Part shown: positions 35,712-44,600 of the stretch, piece by piece
Numbering within the stretch: the stretch's first letter is position 1
Layout of the letters: the number at the start of each line of letters is the position of its first letter
Source: Paenibacillus alvei DSM 29
Lineage (GTDB): Bacteria > Bacillota > Bacilli > Paenibacillales > Paenibacillaceae
Length of the DNA stretch: 64,000 nt
Assembly: GCF_000293805.1 (NCBI RefSeq)
Contig: NZ_AMBZ01000006.1
Span: 1 to 64,000 of the forward strand
Reading direction: 5' to 3'
Translations under genes and position numbers: made by a program
Notes under the pieces: model-generated
The model's input: the letters and a program-made list of their open reading frames with translations, nothing else
What the model was told of the DNA's origin: nothing
Database searches by the model: none

Positions 35712-36101
35712 ATGAGCAATGATGAACGCCTATGCAAGAGATTCGCACTGATCATCGGTGGACAATCTGGATTCGCCGGCGGAAAGTGCGTGGCAACGAT
35801 AACTCGAAAGCACCTACGGACTTTCATTTTGGGGAAAAGATTCCGTGTAACCTCTTCTTTCTCGTTTGAATCAAAAAATAATATAACAGGCAAAGCCTTA
35901 TGCTTAGGAAGAATCGCTCTTTTGCAAAACGAAACCAATCGTTTTCTATCTGCTATTCGCAAACAGGGCATACTCGTCTCTTCTGTTCACAATGAATGGC
36001 TGTTTGAACGTCCGCGTTTGATTTATGTCAATATTGAAGCGGTAGAAAAACCGCTAATCTTCGCTAGAAAAGTCAGAAAAGCACTGGATGATTCCAACTA
36101 A
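35712..36101 (+). CDS. DUF1259-like protein
   Basis: From ATG 35712 (MSNDERLCKRFA, with AAGGGGG upstream) the ~129-residue protein shows the DUF1259 (LppY/LpqO) repeat unit: ALCLGRIALLQNETNRFLSAIRKQGILVSSVHNEWLFERPRLIYVNIEAVEKPLIFARKVRKAL matches its shape, including the VHNE..F..PR.IY motif. Most family members carry two such units and a signal peptide. This one has a single unit and no signal, so it may be a shortened form. Function unknown. Confidence 0.7.
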   Translation: MSNDERLCKRFALIIGGQSGFAGGKCVATITRKHLRTFILGKRFRVTSSFSFESKNNITGKALCLGRIALLQNETNRFLSAIRKQGILVSSVHNEWLFERPRLIYVNIEAVEKPLIFARKVRKALDDSN

Positions 36102-36156
36102 TTAGCTTTAATAAACTTCTTCCCGCTTGATACGTACAAATCCATGTGTGAGATTA

Positions 36157-36186
36157 CGCCCAGCCCGTTCGAGTATGGACTGGGCG
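36157..36186 (-). terminator. Hairpin after the MarR gene
   Basis: CGCCCAG (36157-36163) pairs with CTGGGCG (36180-36186) with an extended imperfect stem; the T-run is weak. Confidence 0.35.
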
Positions 36187-36199
36187 CATAATAAACAAG

Positions 36200-36721
36200 C
36201 TAGTCTTTAGATTCCAAAGTCTCATGGATATACAGCCAATTGTTCAATATATCTTGGAACAGCCTTTGTACGATGAGAAGCTCTTCTTCGTTATATTGAT
36301 CCAGAATGTCCGAAAATCGCTGCTCCAGTTCTTGATGCGCTCGATCATGCAGTACGTTCAATCGCTTCCCTTTTGGATTCAAACGAAAATAAACTTCTTT
36401 TTTGTTATCGCTCAGTTGGGTTCTGCGTATGATGTCATTCGACAACAATTTGGAGCAAATTCGTGACACCGTCGCTTTGGAGATCCGTAATCGTTCGGCC
36501 AGTGATGTGACATTGATCGGTTCATGCTCCCCAATGCAGGATATCACATGAAGTTCTGTAATATTCAACTGAAGTTCTTGATCAAACTCATCCCCCAGCT
36601 TATTTAGCACTTTAGCAATATGCTTTTGAATCATAAATTCGTGCTGCTCTTGTTGATGAATGAGATCAATAAATAATTCGTAAAATGCATGCTTACTGTA
36701 AGCAGAATTTACCTGATCCAT
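36200..36721 (-). CDS. MarR-family transcriptional regulator
   Basis: This 173-residue protein has the MarR winged-helix core ELHVISCIGEHEPINVTSLAERLRISKATVSRICSKLLSNDIIRR and the wing TQLSDNKKEVYFRLNPKGKRL, with long N- and C-terminal dimerisation helices. GGAGGATAGG precedes the ATG. It lies downstream of the flavin monooxygenase in the same direction, with a 178-bp gap, and could be the regulator that binds the TTGTTACA palindromes near 38443-38579. That link is only contextual. Confidence 0.87.
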   Translation of the reverse strand: MDQVNSAYSKHAFYELFIDLIHQQEQHEFMIQKHIAKVLNKLGDEFDQELQLNITELHVISCIGEHEPINVTSLAERLRISKATVSRICSKLLSNDIIRRTQLSDNKKEVYFRLNPKGKRLNVLHDRAHQELEQRFSDILDQYNEEELLIVQRLFQDILNNWLYIHETLESKD

Positions 36722-36899
36722 GCCTATCCTCCGCTTGAATTAATTCTTTTATTATACCCGATCTTGCATCAGCGGAGTAGCAGGAGACATTATAGGCATT
36801 CCTGAATCGGGAGCTGATAGCATCCTACTATAATCGAACCAAATTTATAGCGATAGATACTGTTTATCATGTATGCGAGCCTTCGGTCAATTGAAGAAT

Positions 36900-38387
36900 T
36901 TATCGTGCGCACCACCGATGTATAGCTTTTTGCAAAAGTGAAGGGAGATCTGGCTGTTGCTTGCTTAATGCCCATGCGACATGTCCGTCAGGACGTATCA
37001 GAGCTGCATGGACATCGGCCCATTCAGAGCGCTGCTCAGCAATGGTGGCATGTATCATCTGGAGTGGAGCGGAAGCGCCACAATGTGCAGACTCATCTGT
37101 GTGATCTTCCAGCAAGAGGCATACATAACTACCAGCATGAAGAAGTGAGTATAAGGATGTGGCCTCCCGGTTTGCTAACAGGATGTCTAAATCAGGAAGT
37201 CTCTTCCCATGAAGAGGATGGATAGGCAGCTGTGAGTCTGGTTCGTAATTTACACCGATTGCAGATATCCGTTCTGATAAGTATCGATTAGCGTCAGGGA
37301 ATTTCAGCAGATCGGCCATCGTTTTTCTAAGCTCTAAGCCAGCGGGGCTGAAGTCAATTAATTTTGTCTGTACCTCTGTGTTATGCAGTAATTGTTCTGC
37401 CACCGGATGCCGCTCGCTATGATAGCTGTCAAGCAGCCATGCTGGAGCCCAGCCCTGAATCTCACCCGCCAGTTTCCAACCAAGGTTCATAGCTTCCTGC
37501 AAACCAACATTTAGGCCTTGGCCGCCTGACGGGAAATGGATATGCGCTGCATCGCCAGCCAGTAAAATGCGGCCGTTTCGATAATATTTCGCGATTCGTG
37601 TGGCATTGCCGAAGCGCGACATCCATATCGGATCGGATATGCCATAATCCGTGCCGCATAACTGCTGCAGACTAGTGCTTAATTCCATTAGGGACACAGG
37701 CCTTTCCTTAGGTGTCTGCGTGCACATCGGATCGACAACAACAATTCGATACTTGTCCTCCGGCAAAGGTATAATGTATGCGTTTCCGCGTTGATTGAAT
37801 ACGAATAATAGGTTGTCACTAGGTGGATTCGAAAGCGTTACATCGCCTAAGGCAGCCGTGATATTGCTATCCGTGCCTTCGAACGGAATTCCCGCTTGCT
37901 TGCGAACAATACTGCCAGCGCCATCCGTACCAATAACATAGTGCGATTGGAGTAAAATCATACCCTCTGTACCTACAGCAACGATTTCGGCTATTTCATC
38001 ATTTTGGCGAACCGCCACGACTTCCATTCCTCTGTAAATTGGAACATTCAAACTGCGAATGTGCTCTTCCAGTAATCGTTCGGTTGTCCTCTGTGGAATC
38101 AATAACATATGATTCGAGCCTGTATCCAACACTGAAAAGTCCAGTCTTGTTTCCAAGGCAGAGAAATGACCACTCGGTATGATTTGCCCTTCATCCATAA
38201 ATCTTTTCAGAAGTCCTCTCATTCCCAGTATCTCCAAGGAACGAGGATGCAGGTTGAATGCTTTTGAAAATGTTCCCGGCTGAGGCAAGCGTTCAACAAT
38301 GCAAACGGACACGCCAAACAAGGCAAGCTCAGAGGCCAACATCAATCCAACAGGCCCCGCTCCGACGATTATAGCTTGATAATCCAT
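36900..38387 (-). CDS. FAD-dependent aromatic monooxygenase (class A; PheA/TfdB/Rox-like)
   Basis: This ~495-residue protein starts MDYQAIIVGAGPVGLMLASEL (GxGxxG FAD site); the ATG 38387 follows AAAGGAGTTG. Other flavin motifs are the DG segment YVIGTDGAGSIVRKQAGI and the GD motif GRILLAGDAAHIHFPSGGQGLNVGLQEAMNLGWKL. A thioredoxin-like C-terminal domain is typical of phenol hydroxylase and rifampicin monooxygenase relatives. It hydroxylates an aromatic substrate using NAD(P)H and oxygen. The substrate is unknown; both antibiotic inactivation and aromatic catabolism are possible. Palindromes in its upstream region suggest repression by a dimeric regulator. Confidence 0.87.
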   Translation of the reverse strand: MDYQAIIVGAGPVGLMLASELALFGVSVCIVERLPQPGTFSKAFNLHPRSLEILGMRGLLKRFMDEGQIIPSGHFSALETRLDFSVLDTGSNHMLLIPQRTTERLLEEHIRSLNVPIYRGMEVVAVRQNDEIAEIVAVGTEGMILLQSHYVIGTDGAGSIVRKQAGIPFEGTDSNITAALGDVTLSNPPSDNLLFVFNQRGNAYIIPLPEDKYRIVVVDPMCTQTPKERPVSLMELSTSLQQLCGTDYGISDPIWMSRFGNATRIAKYYRNGRILLAGDAAHIHFPSGGQGLNVGLQEAMNLGWKLAGEIQGWAPAWLLDSYHSERHPVAEQLLHNTEVQTKLIDFSPAGLELRKTMADLLKFPDANRYLSERISAIGVNYEPDSQLPIHPLHGKRLPDLDILLANREATSLYSLLHAGSYVCLLLEDHTDESAHCGASAPLQMIHATIAEQRSEWADVHAALIRPDGHVAWALSKQQPDLPSLLQKAIHRWCAR

Positions 38388-38442
38388 GTTATCAACTCCT
38401 TTGAGCATAATGTGAACTGAAAATATATCCATCAACCTATTT

Positions 38443-38460
38443 TTGTTACATATGTAACAA
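38443..38460. promoter_or_regulatory. Perfect 18-bp palindrome, operator candidate of the monooxygenase gene
   Basis: TTGTTACATATGTAACAA is fully symmetric and lies 56-73 bp before the monooxygenase start. Related TTGTTACA sequences occur at 38550-38579 and 38703-38723. Confidence 0.55.
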
Positions 38461-38549
38461 TATGATTGTAAATAAGTTCACCACATACTCCGCTAATCCT
38501 CCTTTCTATAATCGAACAATGTTATCTAAAGAGAGTACAAAAAGTGGTC

Positions 38550-38579
38550 ATGTAATTGTTACATACGAAACAATTACAT
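38550..38579. promoter_or_regulatory. Second inverted repeat of the TTGTTACA type
   Basis: Perfect 11-bp arms, ATGTAATTGTT (38550-38560) and AACAATTACAT (38569-38579), flank ACATACGA. The stretch TTGTTACATACGAAACAA is a close copy of the palindrome at 38443. Confidence 0.5.
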
Positions 38580-38675
38580 CATAATCCTATCACTCACACA
38601 TTACAAGATCAAATTTTAAATAAACGGCAAATCGCATAAATAGATAAAGAAAGTTGATATTCAACAAAACAAAAA

Positions 38676-38695
38676 GGAGAAGGCTGGCCTTCTCC
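38676..38695 (-). terminator. Intrinsic terminator of the 38714-39478 SDR gene
   Basis: GGAGAAGG (38676-38683) pairs with CCTTCTCC (38688-38695); TTTTTGTTTTG follows on the minus strand. Confidence 0.75.
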
Positions 38696-38713
38696 CTATA
38701 ATTGTTACATTTG

Positions 38714-39478
38714 TTACAAATGTGATCCCCCGCTTGCATCAATCAACTGTCCGGTTATCCAGCGGCTGTCGGGCGAGGCCAAAAAGGCGGAAATATCTGC
38801 TATATCCTCGGGTTCTCCCCATCTGTTAAAGGTGGATAATCCGGCAGCCAGCTTCTGTCCATGAGAATTTCCCAAAGTCCTGGCATTCATCTCCGTATTA
38901 ACGATACCGGGAAGAATTGCATTTACTGTAATATGACGCGACCCTAATTGCTTAGCCAAGGCGATAGTAAGTGTATTAATTGCCCCCTTGGTCATACTGT
39001 AAGCGAACACGCTCGGGGAGGCCGCGCGTGTCACAAATGAAGAGAGATTAATAATTCGTCCATAATCGTTTAGGCGAGGCAGCGCCTGTTGAATAACAAA
39101 AAATGGCCCTTTCACATTGACGCTCATCACTTCATCAAATGTCTCTTCCGTTGCGTCCTCAATGGACAGAATTTGCCCAATTCCAGCGTTATTCACCAAA
39201 ATATCAAATCGAGGATCCCCCGTATATTCTCGAATCGTCTCATCCAAAACTTCATAAAGTTGATTGATCCCGCTAACATTACTTACATCAGCGCCTACCT
39301 TGAACGCAGCTCCTCCATATTGTTGGATTTGCCGAACCACTTCTTCTGCTTGCTCTTGTCTTCTCCCATAATGTACAGCGACTAAAGCGCCCTCCTGTGC
39401 AAGACGCAGCGCAATGGCTCGTCCGATCCCCCTGCTTGCACCTGTTACGACTGCGACTTTCCCTTGTAATTTGCTCAT
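38714..39478 (-). CDS. SDR-family oxidoreductase (3-oxoacyl-ACP reductase-like)
   Basis: This 254-residue classical SDR has cofactor motif VTGASRGIGRAIAL, NNAG in ILVNNAGIGQ, catalytic Ser in IINLSSFVTRAAS and YSMTK in VFAYSMTKGAINTL, and C-terminal GQLIDASGGSHL. The Arg near VAVHYGRRQEQ suggests NADPH preference. It reduces a keto or aldehyde group on an unknown substrate. It lies upstream of the monooxygenase in the same direction but has its own terminator, so co-transcription is unlikely. Confidence 0.88.
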   Translation of the reverse strand: MSKLQGKVAVVTGASRGIGRAIALRLAQEGALVAVHYGRRQEQAEEVVRQIQQYGGAAFKVGADVSNVSGINQLYEVLDETIREYTGDPRFDILVNNAGIGQILSIEDATEETFDEVMSVNVKGPFFVIQQALPRLNDYGRIINLSSFVTRAASPSVFAYSMTKGAINTLTIALAKQLGSRHITVNAILPGIVNTEMNARTLGNSHGQKLAAGLSTFNRWGEPEDIADISAFLASPDSRWITGQLIDASGGSHL

Positions 39479-39511
39479 AAGCTCATCTCCTTGTGTATAT
39501 GATCCATTATG

Positions 39512-39870
39512 TTATAGCACAAGGCGATATTCGAAATGTTGCTCTCCCATATCCACACAGGTATCACAAAAAGGGAATACTGTCCTTCCCTTTACCATTT
39601 CGTATGGAGGCTCGCAATAGTTACAAACTCCAAAGTGCTTTTCTTCCTTCCCTTCAACCCATTTAGCTAGGTCTGCTCATCCTTTATTTTCTTTGTAGAA
39701 GACGGCTTTAACGGCAAATCGGCTGCAAAATCAATTGCCTTCTCTATCTCGATGGCTGGTTTATGAGCCGATGCAGCCATTTCAGGTTATCTGGTTTGAA
39801 AACCCTTCATTGTTATTTTTGGGACAGGTATCCCCATAATAGGAGAGCCGTTTGATATCAAGTTAGACAT
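39512..39870 (-). pseudogene. Small zinc-ribbon protein gene, interrupted
   Basis: AAGGAGG precedes ATG 39870, which reads MSNLISNGSPIMGIPVPKIT...GFQTR, then a TAA, then in frame PEMAASAHKPAIEIEKAIDF...KIKDEQ. After a one-base shift near 39668-39676 it continues DLAKWVEGKEEKHFGVCNYCEPPYEMVKG...FPFCDTCVDMGEQHFEYRLVL to TAA 39514-39512. Two CxxC pairs (CNYC, CDTC) form a zinc ribbon. The ATG at 39780 could be a second start. The whole is ~118 residues if both interruptions are errors. I do not recognise a named family. Confidence 0.5.
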
Positions 39871-40080
39871 ACTGGTTGCCTCCTTAACAAGCTGGATCAG
39901 ATATCCATTTAATAGCACACAATCTTCGCACAACACAGAATATTATGGTATAAGATGGGATTATTCAGTTTTTTTGCATTTCATCAACTTTTTTCAACAT
40001 GCACTATTTACCTGCAAACACGAAAAAAGGTTTCTGTAGACCCACACGATTTTCATCTGCTATGTTGGAATTAGCAAACG

Positions 40081-40986
40081 ATGACAATAGTAAGGGTGAT
40101 GATATTGAACGGTCAAAAAGTTGCATTTCTGTCTGTGCTCAGCAACACGACTGTCGTAATATTAAAGCTGATCGTAGGAATCTTAACGGGATCTATCGCG
40201 ATAATTTCTGAAGCGATACATTCATTTTTAGATTTAGCAGCATCAGTTATTGCATGTTTCTCTGTACGCATATCGAGTCGTTCTGCGGATCGCAACCATC
40301 CCTATGGACATGGGAAAGTTGAGAATATTTCAGGAACAATCGAAACCCTGCTCATATTTGCAGCCGGTATTTGGATTATTTACGAATGTGCCCATAAAAT
40401 CATGCAGCCTGCGGAAATTGAAATGCCATACTTGGGGATCGCTGTCATGTTTGTTGGAGCGACCATTAATTTTATTGTTGCGAAAAAGGTGCGCAAAACG
40501 GCGGATGAGCTTCATTCGGTAGCGATGAAGTCTAATGCCCTGCATTTGCTCACGGACGTATATACATCGCTAGGCGTAGGGGCAAGCTTGCTTCTTGTTA
40601 CATTGACGGGATGGACAATCTTAGATCCGATTATCGGGATATTTCTTGCGATGTACATTATGAAGGAAGCATTTACACTTATGAAGGAATCCTTTCCTCC
40701 CCTGCTCGATGCTAGATTGTCCGAAGAGGAAGAACAGCAGCTTCAGCAGCTGATACTCCTTCATAAGGAGAAGTATATAGAATTTCATGATTTTCGTACA
40801 AGACGCTCCGGCCCGGTCGAATACGTAGACTTTCACCTCGTGGTACCCTCTGGCATGGATATCGCCACCGCGCATCATCTATGTGATGAGATCGAACATA
40901 CCATTCAGAGCTCCTTCGAGCGTGCAGAAGTATTGATTCATATTGAGCCTGAGCATGAACGGAGAGATAGACTCGCTCAGCAATAA
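40081..40986 (+). CDS. Cation diffusion facilitator (CDF) metal exporter
   Basis: This 301-residue protein has six predicted membrane helices. The CDF metal site is formed by HSFLD in IISEAIHSFLDLAAS and HLLTD in SNALHLLTDVYTSLG, and the cytoplasmic C-terminal domain carries HDFRTRRSG and VDFHLVVPSGMD...AHHLCDEIE. The conserved NHPYGHGKVE loop is present. It exports Zn, Co, Fe or Mn in exchange for protons; the H..D/H..D site suggests zinc or a related metal. The exact start is uncertain: ATG 40081, or TTG 40105, which has AAGGGTG at better distance. A hairpin terminator follows. Confidence 0.9.
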   Translation: MTIVRVMILNGQKVAFLSVLSNTTVVILKLIVGILTGSIAIISEAIHSFLDLAASVIACFSVRISSRSADRNHPYGHGKVENISGTIETLLIFAAGIWIIYECAHKIMQPAEIEMPYLGIAVMFVGATINFIVAKKVRKTADELHSVAMKSNALHLLTDVYTSLGVGASLLLVTLTGWTILDPIIGIFLAMYIMKEAFTLMKESFPPLLDARLSEEEEQQLQQLILLHKEKYIEFHDFRTRRSGPVEYVDFHLVVPSGMDIATAHHLCDEIEHTIQSSFERAEVLIHIEPEHERRDRLAQQ

Positions 40987-40993
40987 ATAGATT

Positions 40994-41028
40994 GGGCAGC
41001 TCCCTCACCGGGGACTGCCCTGTCTTTG
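40994..41028 (+). terminator. Terminator of the CDF gene
   Basis: GGGCAG (40994-40999) pairs with CTGCCC (41015-41020), extended by an inner CTCCC/GGGGA stem, followed by TGTCTTTG. Confidence 0.6.
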
Positions 41029-41092
41029 TGTTCATCATTCAGAATGAGGGACAGTACATGAGGAGGCAGTCAATCCAGGACAATCCTCCAAA

Positions 41093-41719
41093 TTAGATTG
41101 ATTTCCTCACGTTCCACACCTTCAATAGAGACTCAGCTCCAAGACCGATTAATAACATTCCAGCTATTATATTCATGCTTCGCATAATTGCAGGTGTCAC
41201 AAAGCTGCCAATCCAGGCTCCGATGCATGCAACCATAGTTAAAAAGAAAAGTGTAGAACATAAAGCACCCAAACTAAATACATAAACCTCCATCTTCTTC
41301 AACTCATCTTCAAGCACCCTTGTCGAAAATACACCGGCCCAAAAAACGATGCTGAGCGGGTTTGAAGCGACCAATAGGACAGCAGGCAAAAAGACGCTAG
41401 TTGTACGAGAATGAACCCTATCGCCTATACTGTAATAATCATTAGCGTCCAGCGCGTTCGCAACAAAGCTCATCCCAAATAGGCACAAGACGATAGCTCC
41501 AAATAGGTTCAATCCCATTTTGATTCGTTTGCACTTTATTACTGCTGCCACACCAAAAATGGCGGCTAACATAAAGATAAGATCAATGAATACAGTAGCT
41601 AGCACTGCGGTCTCAGCAGTTAGAAATCCCAGGAACGAAGCTGTTTGAAAGATAAAAATACATACCGGTCCTACAGCGAACTGCAGTGTCATACCAAAGA
41701 AAAACCCCTTCTTCAACAT
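41093..41719 (-). CDS. LysE-family amino acid exporter
   Basis: This 208-residue membrane protein has about six helices and the LysE/RhtB N-terminus (FFFGMTLQFAVGPVCIFIFQTA). The LVASNPLSIVFWAGVF loop is conserved in the family. It probably exports an amino acid or its analogue. It lies 11 bp downstream of an Lrp/AsnC regulator, the standard pairing in which the exporter is induced by its substrate amino acid through the regulator. Confidence 0.87.
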   Translation of the reverse strand: MLKKGFFFGMTLQFAVGPVCIFIFQTASFLGFLTAETAVLATVFIDLIFMLAAIFGVAAVIKCKRIKMGLNLFGAIVLCLFGMSFVANALDANDYYSIGDRVHSRTTSVFLPAVLLVASNPLSIVFWAGVFSTRVLEDELKKMEVYVFSLGALCSTLFFLTMVACIGAWIGSFVTPAIMRSMNIIAGMLLIGLGAESLLKVWNVRKSI

Positions 41720-41730
41720 CGTACGATCTC

Positions 41731-42171
41731 CTATAGATTAATATTTTCTTTCAAAGAAGATAGGGAAATAATCGTATTACTGCTATGAACACCGATCATA
41801 TTTTTCAGCGTATGAGATATAAAATGTTCCAATTCCTGCGTATCTGCAACGATCACCTTCAATAAATAATCGTATTGGCCCGCAACATGATGACATTCAA
41901 GTACAGATTTACATGCGACTATTGCTTTCCTGAAATCCTCGATATGCTTGGACTGGTCAATGGTAACAAAAATAAAGGAAAGTAAGTTGCAGCCCATCTT
42001 CTCACGACTGATTTTGATCGTATAAGCTTCTATGATATTTGCTTCTTCCAATTTCCTTATTCGTTCTGTTACAGCGGGAATTGAGAGATTCACTCTTTTA
42101 CTAATTTCTGAAGCAGTCGTTCTGCCGTTTTCTTTTAACGCATTCAAAATTGAGCAATCAATTGTATCCAT
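41731..42171 (-). CDS. Lrp/AsnC-family transcriptional regulator
   Basis: This 146-residue protein has an N-terminal HTH (DCSILNALKENGRTTASEISKRVNLSIPAVTERIRKLEEANII). The C-terminal RAM/AsnC ligand domain follows (LLSFIFVTIDQSKHIEDF..., VLECHHVAGQYDYLLKVIV, LEHFISHTLKNMIGV). It forms oligomers that respond to amino acids. It is first in a two-gene operon with the LysE exporter and most likely controls it. Confidence 0.9.
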   Translation of the reverse strand: MDTIDCSILNALKENGRTTASEISKRVNLSIPAVTERIRKLEEANIIEAYTIKISREKMGCNLLSFIFVTIDQSKHIEDFRKAIVACKSVLECHHVAGQYDYLLKVIVADTQELEHFISHTLKNMIGVHSSNTIISLSSLKENINL

Positions 42172-42375
42172 TCCTCCACTGACCCTTCTTCTTAAAATGA
42201 TTAATTTTATTATAGTGACTAATCGGTATATTTAAATGAAATTACATAAAATACGTAAATTTTAAGTTACATGTGTTTATATAATTAAATTAGTTAATTT
42301 ATATAGGTTTCATTTCGCAATGAGACTTAACATTTAAGTTGAAAAAATCGATCGCCTTCATCTCATCATATAAAA

Positions 42376-42414
42376 AAGAACAGATGGAAAGCTCCCCCTT
42401 TCCAATCTGTTCTT
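42376..42414 (-). terminator. Strong terminator of the S9 peptidase gene
   Basis: AAGAACAGATGGAAAG (42376-42391) pairs with CTTTCCAATCTGTTCTT (42398-42414) with one bulge; the minus-strand tail is TTTTTTATATG. Confidence 0.8.
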
Positions 42415-42467
42415 ATCCATTTCTTAATCGATTTTATTATTGCAAGAGGGAATCTTGTTCGTTGACC

Positions 42468-44459
42468 CTACACATATTGCTTCATCCAGCCAACAATCCG
42501 GTTCAGCCGCTCTACACGGAGCTCTGGATGGCCGTTGCGCGATAAATCATGATTCGCATCTGGGAATCGCACCAACTGTGTGGTCTTGCCTAGGCGCTTC
42601 AAGGCCACATATAGCTGCTCAGCCTGCTCGATCGGACAGCGCAGATCTTGCTCTCCGTGCAAAATAAGGAGCGGCGTCTGCACTTTGTCTACATATGCGA
42701 GCGGTGAATGCTTCCACAACTTCTCCGGATCTTCCCATGGCTGTGCACAGATCTGATCCTCGGTAAAGAAGTATCCGATATCGCTGACACCATAGAACGA
42801 GAACCAGTTCGAGATCGAACGCTGTGTGACAGCTCCCTTGAAGCGGTTCGTATGGCCAACAACCCAGTTCGTCATGAAGCCGCCATAGCTGCCGCCCGTA
42901 ACGCCAAGCCGATCTTTATCTATGAAGTCGTAGCGGGCAATCGCCTGATCTAGCGTCTCCATAATATCCTCGTAATCCTTCCCGCCGTAATCCCCGCGAC
43001 AAGCATCAACGAATTTCTGGCCATAGCCATGGCTGCCGCGCGGATTCGAATAGAGAACCGCATAACCTTGGGCGGCAAGCAGTTGGAACTCATGCATGAA
43101 GGAGTGCGCGTACATCGTATGCGGGCCGCCATGAATTTCAACAATTGTCGGTACCTTGTCGCCTGCAGACATGCCTGGCGGCTTCATGATCCAAGCTTGC
43201 ACCTTCCAGCCGTCAGACGTCTGGAACCAGAACGATTCCGGCTGGCTCAGATTCAACTCAGCTAGAAAGCTGTCATTCGGGGCTACTAAGCGCTGCTCTC
43301 GCCCTGTGGTCATATCCATCGTGCACAAATTACCTGGCTGCAGCGGATCGGCTGAGATAAAGACAATTTGCTTCCCGTCCTGTGCCACCGTAAATTGAGT
43401 AATCTCACGATCACCAGAGCTCAGAATTTCATAGTCTCCATTCAAGGAGAAGCGCGCGAGTTGGACACTGCCCTCCGCCGATACGAGCGAATAAATAGAT
43501 GAGCCGTCTGGTGTAAAGACAGGAGCCGAAGAACCGAGAGCTTTCATATCGGTCACGGCTGCATTATCGAGATATAGATCCAGGTCAGGATGCATACATT
43601 CTGCTGTTCCGCCTGTAACAGACACGGTATACAGAAGAATTAATGTTGCGTTCTCATATTGGCGGTTATGTCCTAGGAAAGCAATCGTTTGCCCATCTGG
43701 TGAGAAGGCAATATTTCCAATCACAAGACCAGAGTTTGTCACACGACGACATACTCCGTCTTTGCAATTCACGATGTAGATATCTTGCGTGAAGACCAGA
43801 TCTTGGTCGACCCTATCTTCCTCGATGCGATTCGCTGAAAAAGCAGCATGAACCCCATCTGGTGACCATGCAAAATCATGGATATCATAATCTCCAGAAG
43901 TTAAGGGGACGGTCGAGCCAGATTGAAGATCAAGCACGTGCAAATGCGAACGCTTGCTGTCCAGCAATCCTTTGCCGTCCGCCTTGCATTTTAACCGATC
44001 GACAACGATTGCCTGCTTGCCAGGCTTATTCTCACAGTCTCCCTGCGCGTTCACTTTTTCAATCTCTGCTTGATTGGTGCTCGTGGTATACAACAAGCGG
44101 GAACCGTCAGGCGACCACAGGAATGCGCTTACACCAAACTCTGTGTCTGTGAGAGCTTCCGCTTCGCCGCCGTCAGCTGCCATTATCCAGATTTGCTGGT
44201 ACTTCCCCTTCTTGCGAAGAAAGGCCAGCTTTTGGCCGTCAGGCGACCAGATAGGAGCGTTGTCTTGTTCTCCATGTGTAAATACCTTGCTTTTCGTTCC
44301 GTCATCTGTCGTAATATGTATGCGCGATCGATAACCGCTCTTTTCTTCATTCACCTGTTTCGCTACATAAGCAATCGTCCCGTCTACTGGATTGACGGCC
44401 GGATCAGATAACCATACGAACCGGTACAAATCTTTTGCTGTAATCACGCGACGCTCCAT
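42468..44459 (-). CDS. S9-family prolyl oligopeptidase / acylaminoacyl peptidase
   Basis: This ~663-residue cytoplasmic serine peptidase has an N-terminal seven-bladed beta-propeller with repeated WSPDG / FSPDG motifs (residues ~60-400). The C-terminal alpha/beta hydrolase carries the nucleophile Ser in GVTGGSYGGFMTNW, Asp in LHGEQDLRCP and His in DANHDLSRNG. The oxyanion region is EIHGGPHTMY. It cleaves short peptides. ATG 44459 follows GGGAGGTG; the frame upstream to 44474 would contain that site. It is monocistronic. Confidence 0.92.
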   Translation of the reverse strand: MERRVITAKDLYRFVWLSDPAVNPVDGTIAYVAKQVNEEKSGYRSRIHITTDDGTKSKVFTHGEQDNAPIWSPDGQKLAFLRKKGKYQQIWIMAADGGEAEALTDTEFGVSAFLWSPDGSRLLYTTSTNQAEIEKVNAQGDCENKPGKQAIVVDRLKCKADGKGLLDSKRSHLHVLDLQSGSTVPLTSGDYDIHDFAWSPDGVHAAFSANRIEEDRVDQDLVFTQDIYIVNCKDGVCRRVTNSGLVIGNIAFSPDGQTIAFLGHNRQYENATLILLYTVSVTGGTAECMHPDLDLYLDNAAVTDMKALGSSAPVFTPDGSSIYSLVSAEGSVQLARFSLNGDYEILSSGDREITQFTVAQDGKQIVFISADPLQPGNLCTMDMTTGREQRLVAPNDSFLAELNLSQPESFWFQTSDGWKVQAWIMKPPGMSAGDKVPTIVEIHGGPHTMYAHSFMHEFQLLAAQGYAVLYSNPRGSHGYGQKFVDACRGDYGGKDYEDIMETLDQAIARYDFIDKDRLGVTGGSYGGFMTNWVVGHTNRFKGAVTQRSISNWFSFYGVSDIGYFFTEDQICAQPWEDPEKLWKHSPLAYVDKVQTPLLILHGEQDLRCPIEQAEQLYVALKRLGKTTQLVRFPDANHDLSRNGHPELRVERLNRIVGWMKQYV

Positions 44460-44600
44460 TGACACACCTCCCATGATTGATATACACAGTATGGCATTCC
44501 TTTCCTGTAAAAGACAAGTACATTAGGACCTAGTCTCGCCTACCTCTTCCTTCCACGTTACATTTTTTGTAATGTCGAAATTCGTACACCTCTCACTTCC

